The notes beneath the pieces are model-generated. The model saw nothing but the letters and a program-made list of their open reading frames with translations. It was not told the origin of the DNA and ran no database searches. Made by a program: the position numbers and the translations under genes. Shown here piece by piece: positions 31,642 through 40,116 of a stretch of 54,994 nt of DNA. Every line of letters starts with the position of its first letter. Position 1 is the stretch's first letter. Source of the DNA: an uncultured Campylobacter sp. (GTDB taxonomy: Bacteria > Campylobacterota > Campylobacteria > Campylobacterales > Campylobacteraceae); NCBI RefSeq assembly GCF_938017775.1, contig NZ_CALIIU010000019.1, forward strand, positions 1 through 54,994, in the 5' to 3' direction.

Positions 31642-32985
31642 ATGGACTTTATGGTGATATTGCAATTTATTGTTTTGTTAGGCGGCATCTACCTAGGCGT
31701 TAAGCTAGGCGGCATGGGCGTCGGTTATGCAGGTGGCTTAGGCGTCATCGTCCTAGCCATTTTGGGTATGAAGGTCGATATGAAGGATATCCCGATTGAC
31801 GTTATCCTAATTATCGCATCGGTAATCTCCGCGATTACGGCGCTGCAAGTCGCAGGCGGACTTGATTATTTGGTTCAGGTAGCATCTAAAATTTTAAGGA
31901 AAAATCCTAAGCAGATCAACTTCCTAGCGCCTATCGTTACCTATCTACTTACGATACTTGCGGGCACCGGACATACTGCGTTTTCTATGATCCCGGTTAT
32001 CGTCGAGGTCGCAAAGACGCAAAATATCAAGCCTTCCGCTCCTCTTGCGCTTTCAGTCGTTTCATCTCAGGTAGCGATCACTGCGAGCCCTATTTCAGCG
32101 GCGTTCGTCGCTATGAGCGGCTTGTGCGAAAAGCTAGGCGTTAGCTATCCTAAACTTTTGTTTATCTGCATCTCTACTACCTTCGTAGCTATGTTGATTA
32201 CGGCTTTTATCGTAAATAAATTTTACGATCTCGATCTTTCAAAAGACCCTGTTTACAAAGAGAGACTTTCAAAAGGTCTTGTAGCCGAGATCAAAGCCGA
32301 GGAGTATAAAGAGCCAAAGCCTTACGCGAAAAGATCGGTTGCGATATTTGCTATCGGCGTTTTGATCGTCGTTTGCTATGCGCTTGCGATCTCAAAGAGC
32401 GTCGGCTTGGTAGAAAAACCAATCCTTTCAAGAGATAGCGCGATCATTAGCTTTATGCTAACTATCGGCTTTCTTATCGCTGTTTTGTGCAAGATCGATA
32501 CGGGCAAACTGCTCTCTACCAGCACTTTCCAAAGCGGTATGAATGCGTGCATCTGCGTCATCGGTATCGCATGGCTCGGTACTACTTTCGTAAACGGTCA
32601 CATCGACAGCATCAAAGAGGTAGCTAAAAACGTCGTTACGCAGTATCCTTTCGTACTAGCCGTCGCGCTATACTTCCTAAGCTGCTTGCTATACTCGCAG
32701 GCTGCGACCACAAAGGTTATGATGCCTGCCGTCGCCGCTGCGCTTGGAATGACTAGCCCTGAAAATTCCGGTCAAATTTGGATCTTAGTCGCATCGTTCG
32801 CAGCCGTTTCAGGCTTGTTCGTGCTCCCTACCTATCCTACGACGCTCGGCGCGATCGCAATGGACGATACCGGAACAACCAGAGTCGGTAAATTTGTATT
32901 TAACCACTCGTTTTTCCTTCCGGGAACCATTATGGTTGCGCTTTCGGTTGCTCTAGGATTTATCGTAGCTCCTGCGCTAATCTAG
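31642..32985 (+). CDS. dcuA: anaerobic C4-dicarboxylate transporter, Dcu family
   Basis: Inner-membrane exchanger of aspartate, fumarate, malate and succinate (DcuA/DcuB family). About 10-12 TM segments are visible. Family segments include FIVLLGGIYLGVKLGGMGVG, ITALQVAGGLDYLV, LAGTGHTAFSMIPVI, SSQVAITASPISAAFVAM and YPTTLGAIAMDDTGTTRVG. Length of 447 residues is typical. DcuA is favoured over DcuB because it is next to aspA, as in C. jejuni. ATG after AAGGAGTTTTGCA. It is followed by a strong terminator. Confidence 0.95.
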   Translation: MDFMVILQFIVLLGGIYLGVKLGGMGVGYAGGLGVIVLAILGMKVDMKDIPIDVILIIASVISAITALQVAGGLDYLVQVASKILRKNPKQINFLAPIVTYLLTILAGTGHTAFSMIPVIVEVAKTQNIKPSAPLALSVVSSQVAITASPISAAFVAMSGLCEKLGVSYPKLLFICISTTFVAMLITAFIVNKFYDLDLSKDPVYKERLSKGLVAEIKAEEYKEPKPYAKRSVAIFAIGVLIVVCYALAISKSVGLVEKPILSRDSAIISFMLTIGFLIAVLCKIDTGKLLSTSTFQSGMNACICVIGIAWLGTTFVNGHIDSIKEVAKNVVTQYPFVLAVALYFLSCLLYSQAATTKVMMPAVAAALGMTSPENSGQIWILVASFAAVSGLFVLPTYPTTLGAIAMDDTGTTRVGKFVFNHSFFLPGTIMVALSVALGFIVAPALI

Positions 32986-32996
32986 CGCTATCTCCC

Positions 32997-33022
32997 TACC
33001 CCCGACAATCCGCTCGGGGGTA
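32997..33022 (+). terminator. intrinsic terminator after dcuA
   Basis: A perfect 9-bp stem, TACCCCCGA and TCGGGGGTA, with loop CAATCCGC, lies 11 bp after the dcuA stop and is followed by AAAATTTAT. Confidence 0.75.
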
Positions 33023-33274
33023 AAATTTATCTAAAATTTACCGCTTAAAATTTGCCGAAAATAAAATTTAGCCGTTTACTGCGACCAAACAAAACATATG
33101 CTTTACTTAATAAACCGCGGTGCGGCGGATTGATCTGCTATTTTGCGATTAAATTGAGCCAAAAATTTTATCTAAATTTACGTCTTGCCGCCGATCTACA
33201 AAACAACTATTTGCAAAACCATGCTGTCCTATCAAGCAAGCTCAAATTCTCAAAAATGCTCAAGTAAAAACTAA

Positions 33275-33493
33275 GATAAGCGGCCAAAATTTGCGAGCAG
33301 ATATCTTGCAAAGCCGCTTCAAATTTTATCCAGCGACGCGATTTACCCAGATCAAATTGGCAAAAAAGCTCAAAAGCGCTGGATGATCGCACTTATCGTC
33401 ACGATACTTTGTATAACGGTAGATAAATTTTTAGACTTAGGACTTTTGGCACGGCTTGGATTTTGGGTTTCGGATCTTTTGACTAGTTTTTAA
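33275..33493 (+). pseudogene. C-terminal remnant of a membrane protein gene
   Basis: A 72-codon frame, bounded upstream by an in-frame TAA and lacking a proper start, reads like the tail of a real protein: FASRYLAKPLQILSSDAIYP, then a hydrophobic stretch MIALIVTILCITV and a second one near LLARLGFWVSDLL, ending TSF. The family is not recognised. The preceding 200 bp does not encode a convincing N-terminal part. The surrounding 33023-33712 is otherwise empty of genes, so this is probably an eroded gene. Confidence 0.35.
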
Positions 33494-33712
33494 GATTTCT
33501 AAATTTAGTTAAACATCGGCGTTTAAAACCGCCCTTTGAAGCGAAATTTACCGACTAAATTTGAGGACTTTAACGCAAAATAGCTTTTTTACTTGCGTAT
33601 TTTTGATCACGGCTAAAATTTGGGTAGTAAAATTTGACCCTGAATTTGACGGATTTGCAGACGAAATGAAAATTTAACTCGCTAAATCTCCAAATTTGTC
33701 CGACTTTGTACT

Positions 33713-34342
33713 TTAAATTTTACTCTCGTTTTCGGCGTTTTTAGTAAGCGCTCCTTTAAATTTATATTTAAAATAAAACGTCCACGCAAGCGGGCAAAGG
33801 ATATTTAAAACCATTGCAGTGTAATTTCCTTGAGTATTAAAAACCAGCTATATCGAGGCGGAAAAACTAATCAGATAAACGACCGTGTATGCGATCGGTA
33901 GGAAACTTTTTAACTCAATCGTTATTACTAAAACATAAGCGCAAATCGCAATTAAAGATGCGATAAAAAAGCCGACGAATACCCCTTCTTTTTGGCGGTT
34001 TATATGAGCGTCAAAATAGCCGTAAATACAGCCTATAAGTATAAAAATAGCGAGCGCCAGCCAGATAAATTTGAGCCAGCGCGCGAAAGAAGCCCTAAAT
34101 AGCATATAGGAGCAAAATACTAAAAAATACGCATTTACGATAAAGTGGTAAAACATTAAAAAGAAGCCGTCGCCCAAGAAACCCCAGTCGTAACCGAGGC
34201 CAAATATTGCGTTATTTATCAGCCAAAACGCGCTGGATCTAGCCACTAAAAACGCAGCCGTAAGTAAAATCGGATGTAGCAAGACCCTGCCCGCGAAAAT
34301 ATCTGTGCAGACGCATTTGAAAAAATTTACGATTTTTGGCAT
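33713..34342 (-). pseudogene. membrane protein paralogue with in-frame amber codon
   Basis: From the ATG at 34342 (MPKIVNFFKCV, after GGAGCC) the frame encodes 164 residues with about five TM segments and then meets TAG at 33850-33848. Reading through gives LVFNTQGNYTAMVLN, then ILCPLAWTFYFKYKFKG, ending at TAA (33715-33713). This tail aligns with the end of the intact paralogue at 37162-37815 (...YIVFKAQ...CPLLWAFYFKFEFKR). Shared segments also include LLHPIL(L/V)TAAFL and HxNRQKEGVF / DHQKEGVF. So the gene is full-length apart from one nonsense codon. Function unknown. A truncated but functional product, or suppression, cannot be excluded. Confidence 0.75.
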
Positions 34343-34648
34343 TTTGGCTCCTAGATTTGCGCTTTGATGCAAAGTAAAATTTACTCCGTTAAATTTTACG
34401 CTCGGATTTTACTGCGTTTGTTTAAATAAATTCGTCAAACTTAAAGGCGCACTAGCTTAGCGCAGCGCTGCTATGAGCGTAAATTTTACTTTGAAAATAT
34501 ACAGCGCGTGATGAGAGGATAGCGGATTAAAATTTTAGTTTAGATAGTTAGCGAGGGTGCGCCCCTTTTCGCAGCGGATGCGAGGCAGGGCGCAAATTTC
34601 GTAAATTTTATAAATTTTCGGCAGATCGCCGAGCTCAAAGCGTAAAAA

Positions 34649-34732
34649 TTACGCGCCTAAAACTACAGCCGACAAAAGCCCCCATAAAATGGCCTCTATC
34701 GCTAGCACCGAATGAAGTACGGTCGTATTCAT
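34649..34732 (-). CDS. possible 27-residue membrane peptide
   Basis: An ATG at 34732 follows AAAGGAGAAGCG, a very good ribosome site. The product is MNTTVLHSVLAIEAILWGLL followed by SAVVLGA: a single hydrophobic helix with one Glu. It stands alone between the nonsense paralogue and the second two-component system. Support is the ribosome site and composition only. Confidence 0.45.
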   Translation of the reverse strand: MNTTVLHSVLAIEAILWGLLSAVVLGA

Positions 34733-35235
34733 CGCTTCTCCTTTGTTTTTAATTCTATTTATTGCTCGGCTCGGGCCGCTAGGGGCGTACCCGATCGATC
34801 TATGGGCGGGATTATATAAGATGATTGTGTTCTTAATGTGTCTTTTGAAATTTAGGACAAAATTTTCTCCGTCCGTCGTAAAGTGCGAGACGACGGCAGA
34901 TTTCAGGCAAAATTCAGCTATCTGTGTTAAGGCGCGGCAAATTTAAGCGAGCCTGCCGCCCGCCGTAATGCGCGGTAAAGCCGTAAAGGGCGGCAAAGTC
35001 GCAGCGCGCGGTAAATTTAAAGCAGAATTCCGACCTCGTCGCGGCGCGCGAGGCGTCCGCAGCAAATCGATATAAAATTTAAAGCAGAATTTTATGTGAA
35101 TGCGGCGCGCGACGCACCCGCGCTTTTTTACGTCGTTAAAGCTTGTATCGGCGCGACTTGCGCCCGTGGGGCGAAATTTCACGGCGAGCTATGAATTATA
35201 AGACGCAGCTCATCCGCGCCGTCTTGATCTGAAAT
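34733..35235. other. intergenic with a 62-bp imperfect duplication
   Basis: No credible gene in about 500 bp. AAATTTAAAGCAGAATT occurs at 35013 and 35075, with a third version (AAATTTAAAGCGGAATT) at 35232. GCGGCGCGCGAGGCGTCCGC at 35041 is repeated as a variant at 35102. So 35013-35060 is imperfectly duplicated as 35075-35121. Confidence 0.6.
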
Positions 35236-36288
35236 TTAAAGCGGAATTTTAACGCGCGCCTCGGTTCCGACGCCCGGCTCGCTTTCGTATTCGATCTGTC
35301 CGCCTAAAATATCGAGCGCTCTGCGTACGATGCTAAGCCCAAGCCCGCTGCCGAGCTCCTTATGCGATTCCTCGCACTGATAAAATCGGTCAAAAATTTT
35401 ATCCAGCTTCTCGCGCGCGATGCCGATGCCCTCGTCTTTTACGATCACCTGCGCAAAGCCGTCGCAAGCGCGGCAACGGACGAAAATTTTACCGCCCCGA
35501 CGCGAGTACTTAAGCGCGTTTTCGATTAAATTTCGCCAAATTTGATTTAGCAGCCCCGCGTTTGATCGCACGCTAAGCGGCGATAAATTTAGCTCAAACT
35601 CGTGCCCTTCGTAGCTTTGGCTCAGCGAGATGATGCATTGCCGCAGCTGCTCGTCTATATGTACCGCTTCATCTAGGCGCACCGCCGCGCCGCTATCGAG
35701 TCTCGTTAGCTTTAGCATATCGGTGCAGAGCTTGCTTAGGCGGTTTGCTTCCGCGCCGATCGAGGCTGCGTATCGCGCCGCGCGCTCCTCGCTCACGCCG
35801 CCCTCTATCATCTCGCTTAACGCGGCGATTGAGGAGATCGGTGTTTTCATCTCGTGCGAGACGTTTGAGACGAACTCCTTTTGCAGCTGCTCGTGCTTTT
35901 GCAGCTTCTGCGCCATTTTATTGACGTTTACTACAAGCTCGTCCAGCTCGTGCATATAGAGGTAATCAGTGCGGTACCTGTGTATCTTGCGCTCAGCGCG
36001 CGCCTCAAAATCGCCGTTAGCGATCGCGGTGATCGCGTCTAGTAGCCGCTTGATCGGGCGGAATAAAATTTTAAGTCCGAAGTAAAGCAGGGTAAAATTT
36101 AGCGCCATCGTGATTAGGCAGATGATCGCACACAGCGCCACTCCGTCCCAAAACCCGCCGATCTTACCGCCGATGCCTATGTAAAAAAGCATGCAAACCG
36201 CAAAGCAGACGATGAAATTTATCACGCCGAATGCGAGCGAAGAGTAAAACGCGATGAAGCTTTTAAGGCTGATGAGGTATTTTTTCAC
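35236..36288 (-). CDS. membrane sensor histidine kinase
   Basis: Partner of the regulator encoded just upstream. Two TM segments (about 14-38 and 49-73) have almost no periplasmic loop between them, so sensing is probably within the membrane or by a partner protein. A HAMP-like linker (about 73-130) leads to the H box VSNVSHEMKTPISSIAALSE with His145. The ATPase domain has NLIENALKYSRRGG (N box), VKDEGIGIAREKLDKIFDRFY and GSGLGLSIVRRAL. It resembles PhoR/VanS-type kinases more than the epsilonproteobacterial type at 19415. The start overlaps the regulator's stop by four bases. The flanking paralogous membrane proteins could be targets or sensors (inference). Confidence 0.92.
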   Translation of the reverse strand: MKKYLISLKSFIAFYSSLAFGVINFIVCFAVCMLFYIGIGGKIGGFWDGVALCAIICLITMALNFTLLYFGLKILFRPIKRLLDAITAIANGDFEARAERKIHRYRTDYLYMHELDELVVNVNKMAQKLQKHEQLQKEFVSNVSHEMKTPISSIAALSEMIEGGVSEERAARYAASIGAEANRLSKLCTDMLKLTRLDSGAAVRLDEAVHIDEQLRQCIISLSQSYEGHEFELNLSPLSVRSNAGLLNQIWRNLIENALKYSRRGGKIFVRCRACDGFAQVIVKDEGIGIAREKLDKIFDRFYQCEESHKELGSGLGLSIVRRALDILGGQIEYESEPGVGTEARVKIPL

Positions 36289-36965
36289 GCTCGCTCCTTT
36301 TTTACGGCTTTGTAGCCGAGCCCGCGCACGGTGATTATCTCAAAATCCTTGGAGGTTTCAAATTTCGCCCGCAGCTTTTTGATGTGCGTATCGACGACGC
36401 GCTCGTCGCTGTCCGTTTCGTAGCCCCAAATTTCGCTCATTATCTCAAATCTCGTAAAAATTCTGCCCGCGTAGCTTAGTAGCAGAAACAAAAGACGAAA
36501 TTCCTTCGGCGCCAGGCTTATCCGCTCGCCCGCCGCGCAGACGCTTAGCGTATCGTAGTCAAGCTCGCTTTCACCGATGAGAAGTCGCTTTTCGTTCGCG
36601 ATCTTTGCACGTCTTAGCAGCGCATGCACGCGCAGCACGAGCTCTTTTAAATTTATCGGCTTGCTCATATAATCGTCCGCGCCGCTTTTAAAGCCCGTCT
36701 GCATATCCTCGATCTCGCTTTTTGCCGTTATAATCAGTATCGGCTGGCTCTTTCCGTCGCGCCTAACGTATCTGCTAAGCTCAAAGCCGTCCATCTTAGG
36801 CATCATCACGTCCGAGATGATCAGATCGAAGTGAGCCTCGTCTAACGCCTCTATCGCCTGCTTGCCGTCGAAGGCGCAGCTCACGCTAAAGCCCTCGTCA
36901 AGCAGTTTTTCTCTTATCGCCGAGCTCAAAGCCTCGTCATCTTCGACGAGTAGGATATTAAACAT
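36285..36965 (-). CDS. OmpR-family response regulator
   Basis: Receiver domain with VEDDE (8-11), phosphoacceptor Asp52 in LIISDVMMPKMDGFEL, Thr80 in LIITAKS and Lys102 in DYMSKPI. The winged-helix domain (about 130-226) includes LAPKEFRLLFLLLSYAG, DERVVDTHIKKLRAKF and TVRGLGYKAV, typical of the PhoB/OmpR class. ATG at 36965 after AAAAGGAGTCGT, with a TATAAT upstream. First gene of a two-gene operon with the kinase (ATGA overlap). Confidence 0.94.
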   Translation of the reverse strand: MFNILLVEDDEALSSAIREKLLDEGFSVSCAFDGKQAIEALDEAHFDLIISDVMMPKMDGFELSRYVRRDGKSQPILIITAKSEIEDMQTGFKSGADDYMSKPINLKELVLRVHALLRRAKIANEKRLLIGESELDYDTLSVCAAGERISLAPKEFRLLFLLLSYAGRIFTRFEIMSEIWGYETDSDERVVDTHIKKLRAKFETSKDFEIITVRGLGYKAVKKERA

Positions 36966-36998
36966 ACGACTCCTTTTGTGATTTTTTAAATTTTCGGG

Positions 36999-37004
36999 AT
37001 TATA
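36999..37004 (-). promoter_or_regulatory. -10 element (TATAAT) for the second two-component operon
   Basis: On the minus strand TTGTTATAATCCCG lies about 34 bp upstream of the regulator's ATG in an AT-rich stretch. Confidence 0.5.
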
Positions 37005-37161
37005 ACAAATTTATTTTCAAGCAGACAAAATAAACGGGCGTGATTGTAAGGCGAAAATTAATCGTCGCATTGTCAAACGTGCTCCCGGGCAGTGAAATTT
37101 GCCGCTTTACTCGTTTGTGCGCGGCAGTAAAATTTTGTAGTATTTTGTTGCGGATAAATTT

Positions 37162-37815
37162 TCACTCCTCGCCACTTGCAGGTGCGTTTATTTGCGTGTT
37201 TTTATCCTCTGAGGCGAAAATTCTTTTGAACTCAAATTTGAAATAAAACGCCCATAGCAAAGGACAAACGATCGACAGCGCCCAAGCGGATGAGAAAGCG
37301 CCGAACGATTGCGCCTTAAAAACGATATAAACCGCCAATGCGTAGCTCACGACAAATACCGCCGCGTAAATAATCGGCAAAAATCGCTTACATACGACCG
37401 ATAAAAACAAAAGATAGATGCTCGCGGCGATTAGGGATGCGAGGAAAAAGGAGTAAAACACACCTTCTTTTTGATGATCGATATCTACGCGATAATATCC
37501 CAAAAAGCACGCTGCGACGAGCAAAACCGCAAGCGCCGCCCATATAAGCGCAAAAGAGTATTTGATCTTTCGCACGAGCAAAAAATGTGTGCATAGAGTG
37601 ATAAAATAGGCGCAGCACGTGAACTCAAGCATAAATACGAATATCCCTTCTCCTACGAAATCCCAGCCATACCAGCGATCGAAAATAAAATGAAAAATTA
37701 TAAAGTAGCAAAGCCGGCGCGCCGCCAAGAATGCCGCCGTCACCAAAATCGGATGCAGCAGCAGCCTGCCTGCGCGCAAATCCGCGTATAAATTTTTAAA
37801 GTAGCTTTTTGGCAT
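37162..37815 (-). CDS. multi-pass membrane protein, intact paralogue of the 33713-34342 gene
   Basis: The family is not recognised. I start it at the ATG at 37815 (MPKSYFKNLYADL) after GAAAGGAGCTCAT. The 217 residues have about six TM segments: LLLHPILVTAAFLAARRLCY, GEGIFVFMLEFTCCAYFITL, FALIWAALAVLLVAACFLGY, FFLASLIAASIYLLFLSVV, FLPIIYAAVFVVSYALAVYI and ALSIVCPLLWAFYF. A loop motif DHQKEGVF and the N-terminal region are shared with the paralogue on the other side of the two-component system. The C-terminal tail is polar. Inner membrane. Duplicated flanking genes suggest a link to the signalling pair, but this is only from context. Confidence 0.8.
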   Translation of the reverse strand: MPKSYFKNLYADLRAGRLLLHPILVTAAFLAARRLCYFIIFHFIFDRWYGWDFVGEGIFVFMLEFTCCAYFITLCTHFLLVRKIKYSFALIWAALAVLLVAACFLGYYRVDIDHQKEGVFYSFFLASLIAASIYLLFLSVVCKRFLPIIYAAVFVVSYALAVYIVFKAQSFGAFSSAWALSIVCPLLWAFYFKFEFKRIFASEDKNTQINAPASGEE

Positions 37816-38207
37816 ATGAGCTCCTTTCAAATTTGAACTTCTATCGTTTTTAAGATCGATCCGGACTGCCTCATTGAAAAAATTGAAATTTCGCAGAGCT
37901 TTAGTACGCGCGCTTCACCTTGCTAAAATATAAGTTAAATTTTAAAAACATATCGTTTAAACTTCCCTAAATTTCAGCGCAACCGGATGAGTTTAATTTA
38001 AATTGAGGCAGAGCTGCGCGCGGTTTTTTATAAGCTTTTTAAAAGCGGCTTCGCATCGGCAAGCCTCTTTTAAAATTTGCTTACTTTAAAGTGACGCCGC
38101 TGTTCGCGCGATCTTTATCAAATCTCCGCGATTTTGACATGGCGTATTTTAAGGCAAATTAATTAAATTTGAAACAAATCGTATCCGTTTTTTTAAGAAT
38201 TTCTTGC
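37816..38207. other. intergenic, no gene seen
   Basis: About 390 bp between divergent genes with no supportable ORF. It contains promoter DNA for the lipoprotein operon at its right end. Confidence 0.5.
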
Positions 38208-38213
38208 TATCAT
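38208..38213 (+). promoter_or_regulatory. -10 element (TATCAT) for the lipoprotein operon
   Basis: TTTCTTGCTATCATACG lies 26 bp before the CsgG-like gene, matching the TTGCTATAAT context seen elsewhere with one substitution. Confidence 0.45.
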
Positions 38214-38239
38214 ACGTAAATTTTTTCAAGGAGTAAAGA

Positions 38240-38917
38240 ATGAATTTCAAAAAAACCATATCGGCTGCCGTTATTGCAGCTTCAGTGCTGGCGCTATTTA
38301 GCGGATGCGCGAAAGAGAGCTCTCGCGTAGTGCAAACCCCTACGGTAGCGAGTCTAAACACTAATTACTCTGGCGAGCGGATCGCCGTGTCGGTAGGACG
38401 CTTTAACAACCAGTCCTCTTACAACAACGGGGTGTTCTCCGACGGGGAGGACAGACTGGGCAACCAAGCGCAGACAATTTTGATCTCAAGCTTACAACAA
38501 ACAGGACGTTTCTCGGTGCTTGATCGCACGAATATGCGCGCCATCAAAGAGGAAAGCGCAATCTCCAAAAGCGCACAAAACTTAAAAGGCGCCAGATACG
38601 TTATCACCGGCGACGTGACTGAGTTTGGCCGCAAGACGACCGGAGATCATCAGCTGTTTGGAATTTTAGGCAAGGGAAAGACTCAAACCGCGTATTCTAA
38701 AGTAAATTTAAACATCGTTGATGTTAGAACGTCCGAGGTGGTCTTTTCGACCCAGGGTGCGGGCGAGTATGAGCTATCTAATCGCGAAGTGCTAGGTTTC
38801 GGCGGCACTGCGGGCTATGATTCGACGCTAAACGGCAAGGTGCTAAGCCTAGCGATCATCGAAGCGGTCAATAATCTCGTAAACGGCCTTGAAAACGGCG
38901 CGTTTAAAGTGAGATAA
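38240..38917 (+). CDS. CsgG-like lipoprotein
   Basis: An outer-membrane-type lipoprotein of the CsgG/FlgO-like family. Lipobox LFSGC puts the acylated Cys at residue 23. The mature domain has IAVSVGRFNNQSSYNNG, GNQAQTILISSLQQTGRFSVLDRTNMRAI and GARYVITGDVTEFG, the typical CsgG nucleotide-binding-like fold. Then come VNLNIVDVRTSEVVFSTQGAGEY and a C-terminal helix. 225 residues. The ATG follows AAGGAGTAAAGA. First gene of a trio with a DUF4810 and a GNA1162-type lipoprotein, an association known from Neisseria and Haemophilus. The complex is presumed to be envelope-anchored; whether it forms a secretion channel like CsgG is unknown. Confidence 0.88.
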   Translation: MNFKKTISAAVIAASVLALFSGCAKESSRVVQTPTVASLNTNYSGERIAVSVGRFNNQSSYNNGVFSDGEDRLGNQAQTILISSLQQTGRFSVLDRTNMRAIKEESAISKSAQNLKGARYVITGDVTEFGRKTTGDHQLFGILGKGKTQTAYSKVNLNIVDVRTSEVVFSTQGAGEYELSNREVLGFGGTAGYDSTLNGKVLSLAIIEAVNNLVNGLENGAFKVR

Positions 38918-38926
38918 GGATAAAAT

Positions 38927-39421
38927 TTGAAAGCAGGTAGCGTTTTTGCGCTTACCGCTGCGGCCGTGATCTTTTGCGGCTGCGGCGGCGGGAGCCGGAA
39001 TCAAATTTATTACTGGGACGGCAGCTACACGGACTCGACCTATCAGTATCTAAAGCAGGAAGGCGACGTAGGCGAGCAGATCGAAGCGCTTGAAAAATCT
39101 ATCCAAAAAGCATACGAAAAGGGACTCAAAGTCCCGCCGGGGCTTTATTCGCATCTGGGGCTTTTGTATCTAAGCGCGGGTAACGGCGCAAGGGCGAGAG
39201 AGAACTTTGAAAAAGAAGCTCAGGCTTTCCCTGAATCAAAACCGTTTTTGACCTTCGTTACAAACCCCGCCGCGCTTAAAAAAGCTGAGGCTGCAGCCAA
39301 GCCCGGCGCCGATAAAGCCCAAGGATCAAGCGAACGCGAAGCCGCCAAAGCAGCCTCTGCGAAGCAAGGCAAAGCTGCCGCAAAGCAGGGCGGCAAAACG
39401 AATAAAAAGGCTAAAAAATGA
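38927..39421 (+). CDS. DUF4810 lipoprotein
   Basis: A lipoprotein starting at TTG (38927) after ATAAGGATAAAA. The lipobox-like VIFCGC has two Cys, the acylated one probably at residue 18 or 20. The mature part has the DUF4810 hallmarks YYWDGSYTDSTYQYLKQEGD and VPPGLYSHLGLLYLSAGNGARARENFEKE, a TPR-like helical repeat, then PESKPFLTFV. The last 50 residues are an Ala/Lys/Gly-rich tail with repeated AAKQGK-type units. Its stop overlaps the next gene's ATG (ATGA). Works presumably with the CsgG-like and GNA1162-like partners. Confidence 0.88.
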   Translation: MKAGSVFALTAAAVIFCGCGGGSRNQIYYWDGSYTDSTYQYLKQEGDVGEQIEALEKSIQKAYEKGLKVPPGLYSHLGLLYLSAGNGARARENFEKEAQAFPESKPFLTFVTNPAALKKAEAAAKPGADKAQGSSEREAAKAASAKQGKAAAKQGGKTNKKAKK

Positions 39422-40098
39422 AAAATAAAGCTCAAATAGCTATTTTTAGCGTATTCGTGGCGCTGTTTTTTAATGCGTGCGCTCTAAGTGAGCCTGAAAT
39501 TTATGACTACTCGGCGCTTCAGCAGGCTAAGCCTCGATCGATTTTGGTGCTGATGCCGAGCAACGAAACAACCGAAGTGGACGCAAGTGCTGCCGTGCTT
39601 GCCAACGCGATCTATCCGCTAAGCGAAGCGGGGTATTATGTATTTGATCCAGCGCTCGTGCATGAGACCTTCAAAAATAACGGAATTTACGAGGCTAGCG
39701 ACATCCAAAATGTCTCCGCGCACAAGCTAAGGCAGATTTTCGGTGCGGACGCCGTGCTGTATCTGAATGTCGTCAAATACGGCACTTCGTATATGCTTAT
39801 CAAAAGCACGAACGTGGTGGCGGTCAATGCCAAACTCGTGGATTTGCGAAGCGGCGTGATGCTCTGGGAGGGCTCGGCGCAGGTCAGCGACGACTCGGGC
39901 GGAGGCGGTAACAATCTCGTGGGTATGCTGATCTCCGCTGTCATTAAGCAGGTTAGTGATACGATCACCGATGCGGGATACAAGCTCTCTGCGAGCGCAG
40001 ATGCGATACTTTTGGGGCAGAACTGCAATAACTGCTTACTATACGGCCCGTATTCACCGCACTACGGACAAGATCGGCAGCTAAATAGCGGCAAATAA
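39418..40098 (+). CDS. GNA1162/DUF799-type lipoprotein
   Basis: A lipoprotein with a signal sequence ending in FFNAC (Cys21). The DUF799 fold shows RSILVLMPSNETTEVDASAA, YPLSEAGYYVFDPALVHETF, LRQIFGADAVLYLNVVKYG and VNAKLVDLRSGVMLWEGSAQV. The C-terminal CNNCLLYGPYSPHYG keeps the family's Cys pair and Tyr/Pro-rich ending. Neisserial GNA1162 is a surface lipoprotein antigen. 226 residues. It overlaps the DUF4810 gene by four bases, so the two are translationally coupled. Confidence 0.9.
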   Translation: MKNKAQIAIFSVFVALFFNACALSEPEIYDYSALQQAKPRSILVLMPSNETTEVDASAAVLANAIYPLSEAGYYVFDPALVHETFKNNGIYEASDIQNVSAHKLRQIFGADAVLYLNVVKYGTSYMLIKSTNVVAVNAKLVDLRSGVMLWEGSAQVSDDSGGGGNNLVGMLISAVIKQVSDTITDAGYKLSASADAILLGQNCNNCLLYGPYSPHYGQDRQLNSGK

Positions 40099-40116
40099 AT
40101 TTTAAAAAGGACGAAA

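Noticed and set aside
33052..33267. 71-codon plus-strand frame after dcuA
   Set aside because: No ribosome site, lies in AAATTT-rich DNA, no protein-like features.
34943..35182. 79-codon minus-strand frame before the second kinase's 3' end
   Set aside because: It spans the 62-bp duplication and is Arg-rich from GC-rich repeats; no ribosome site.
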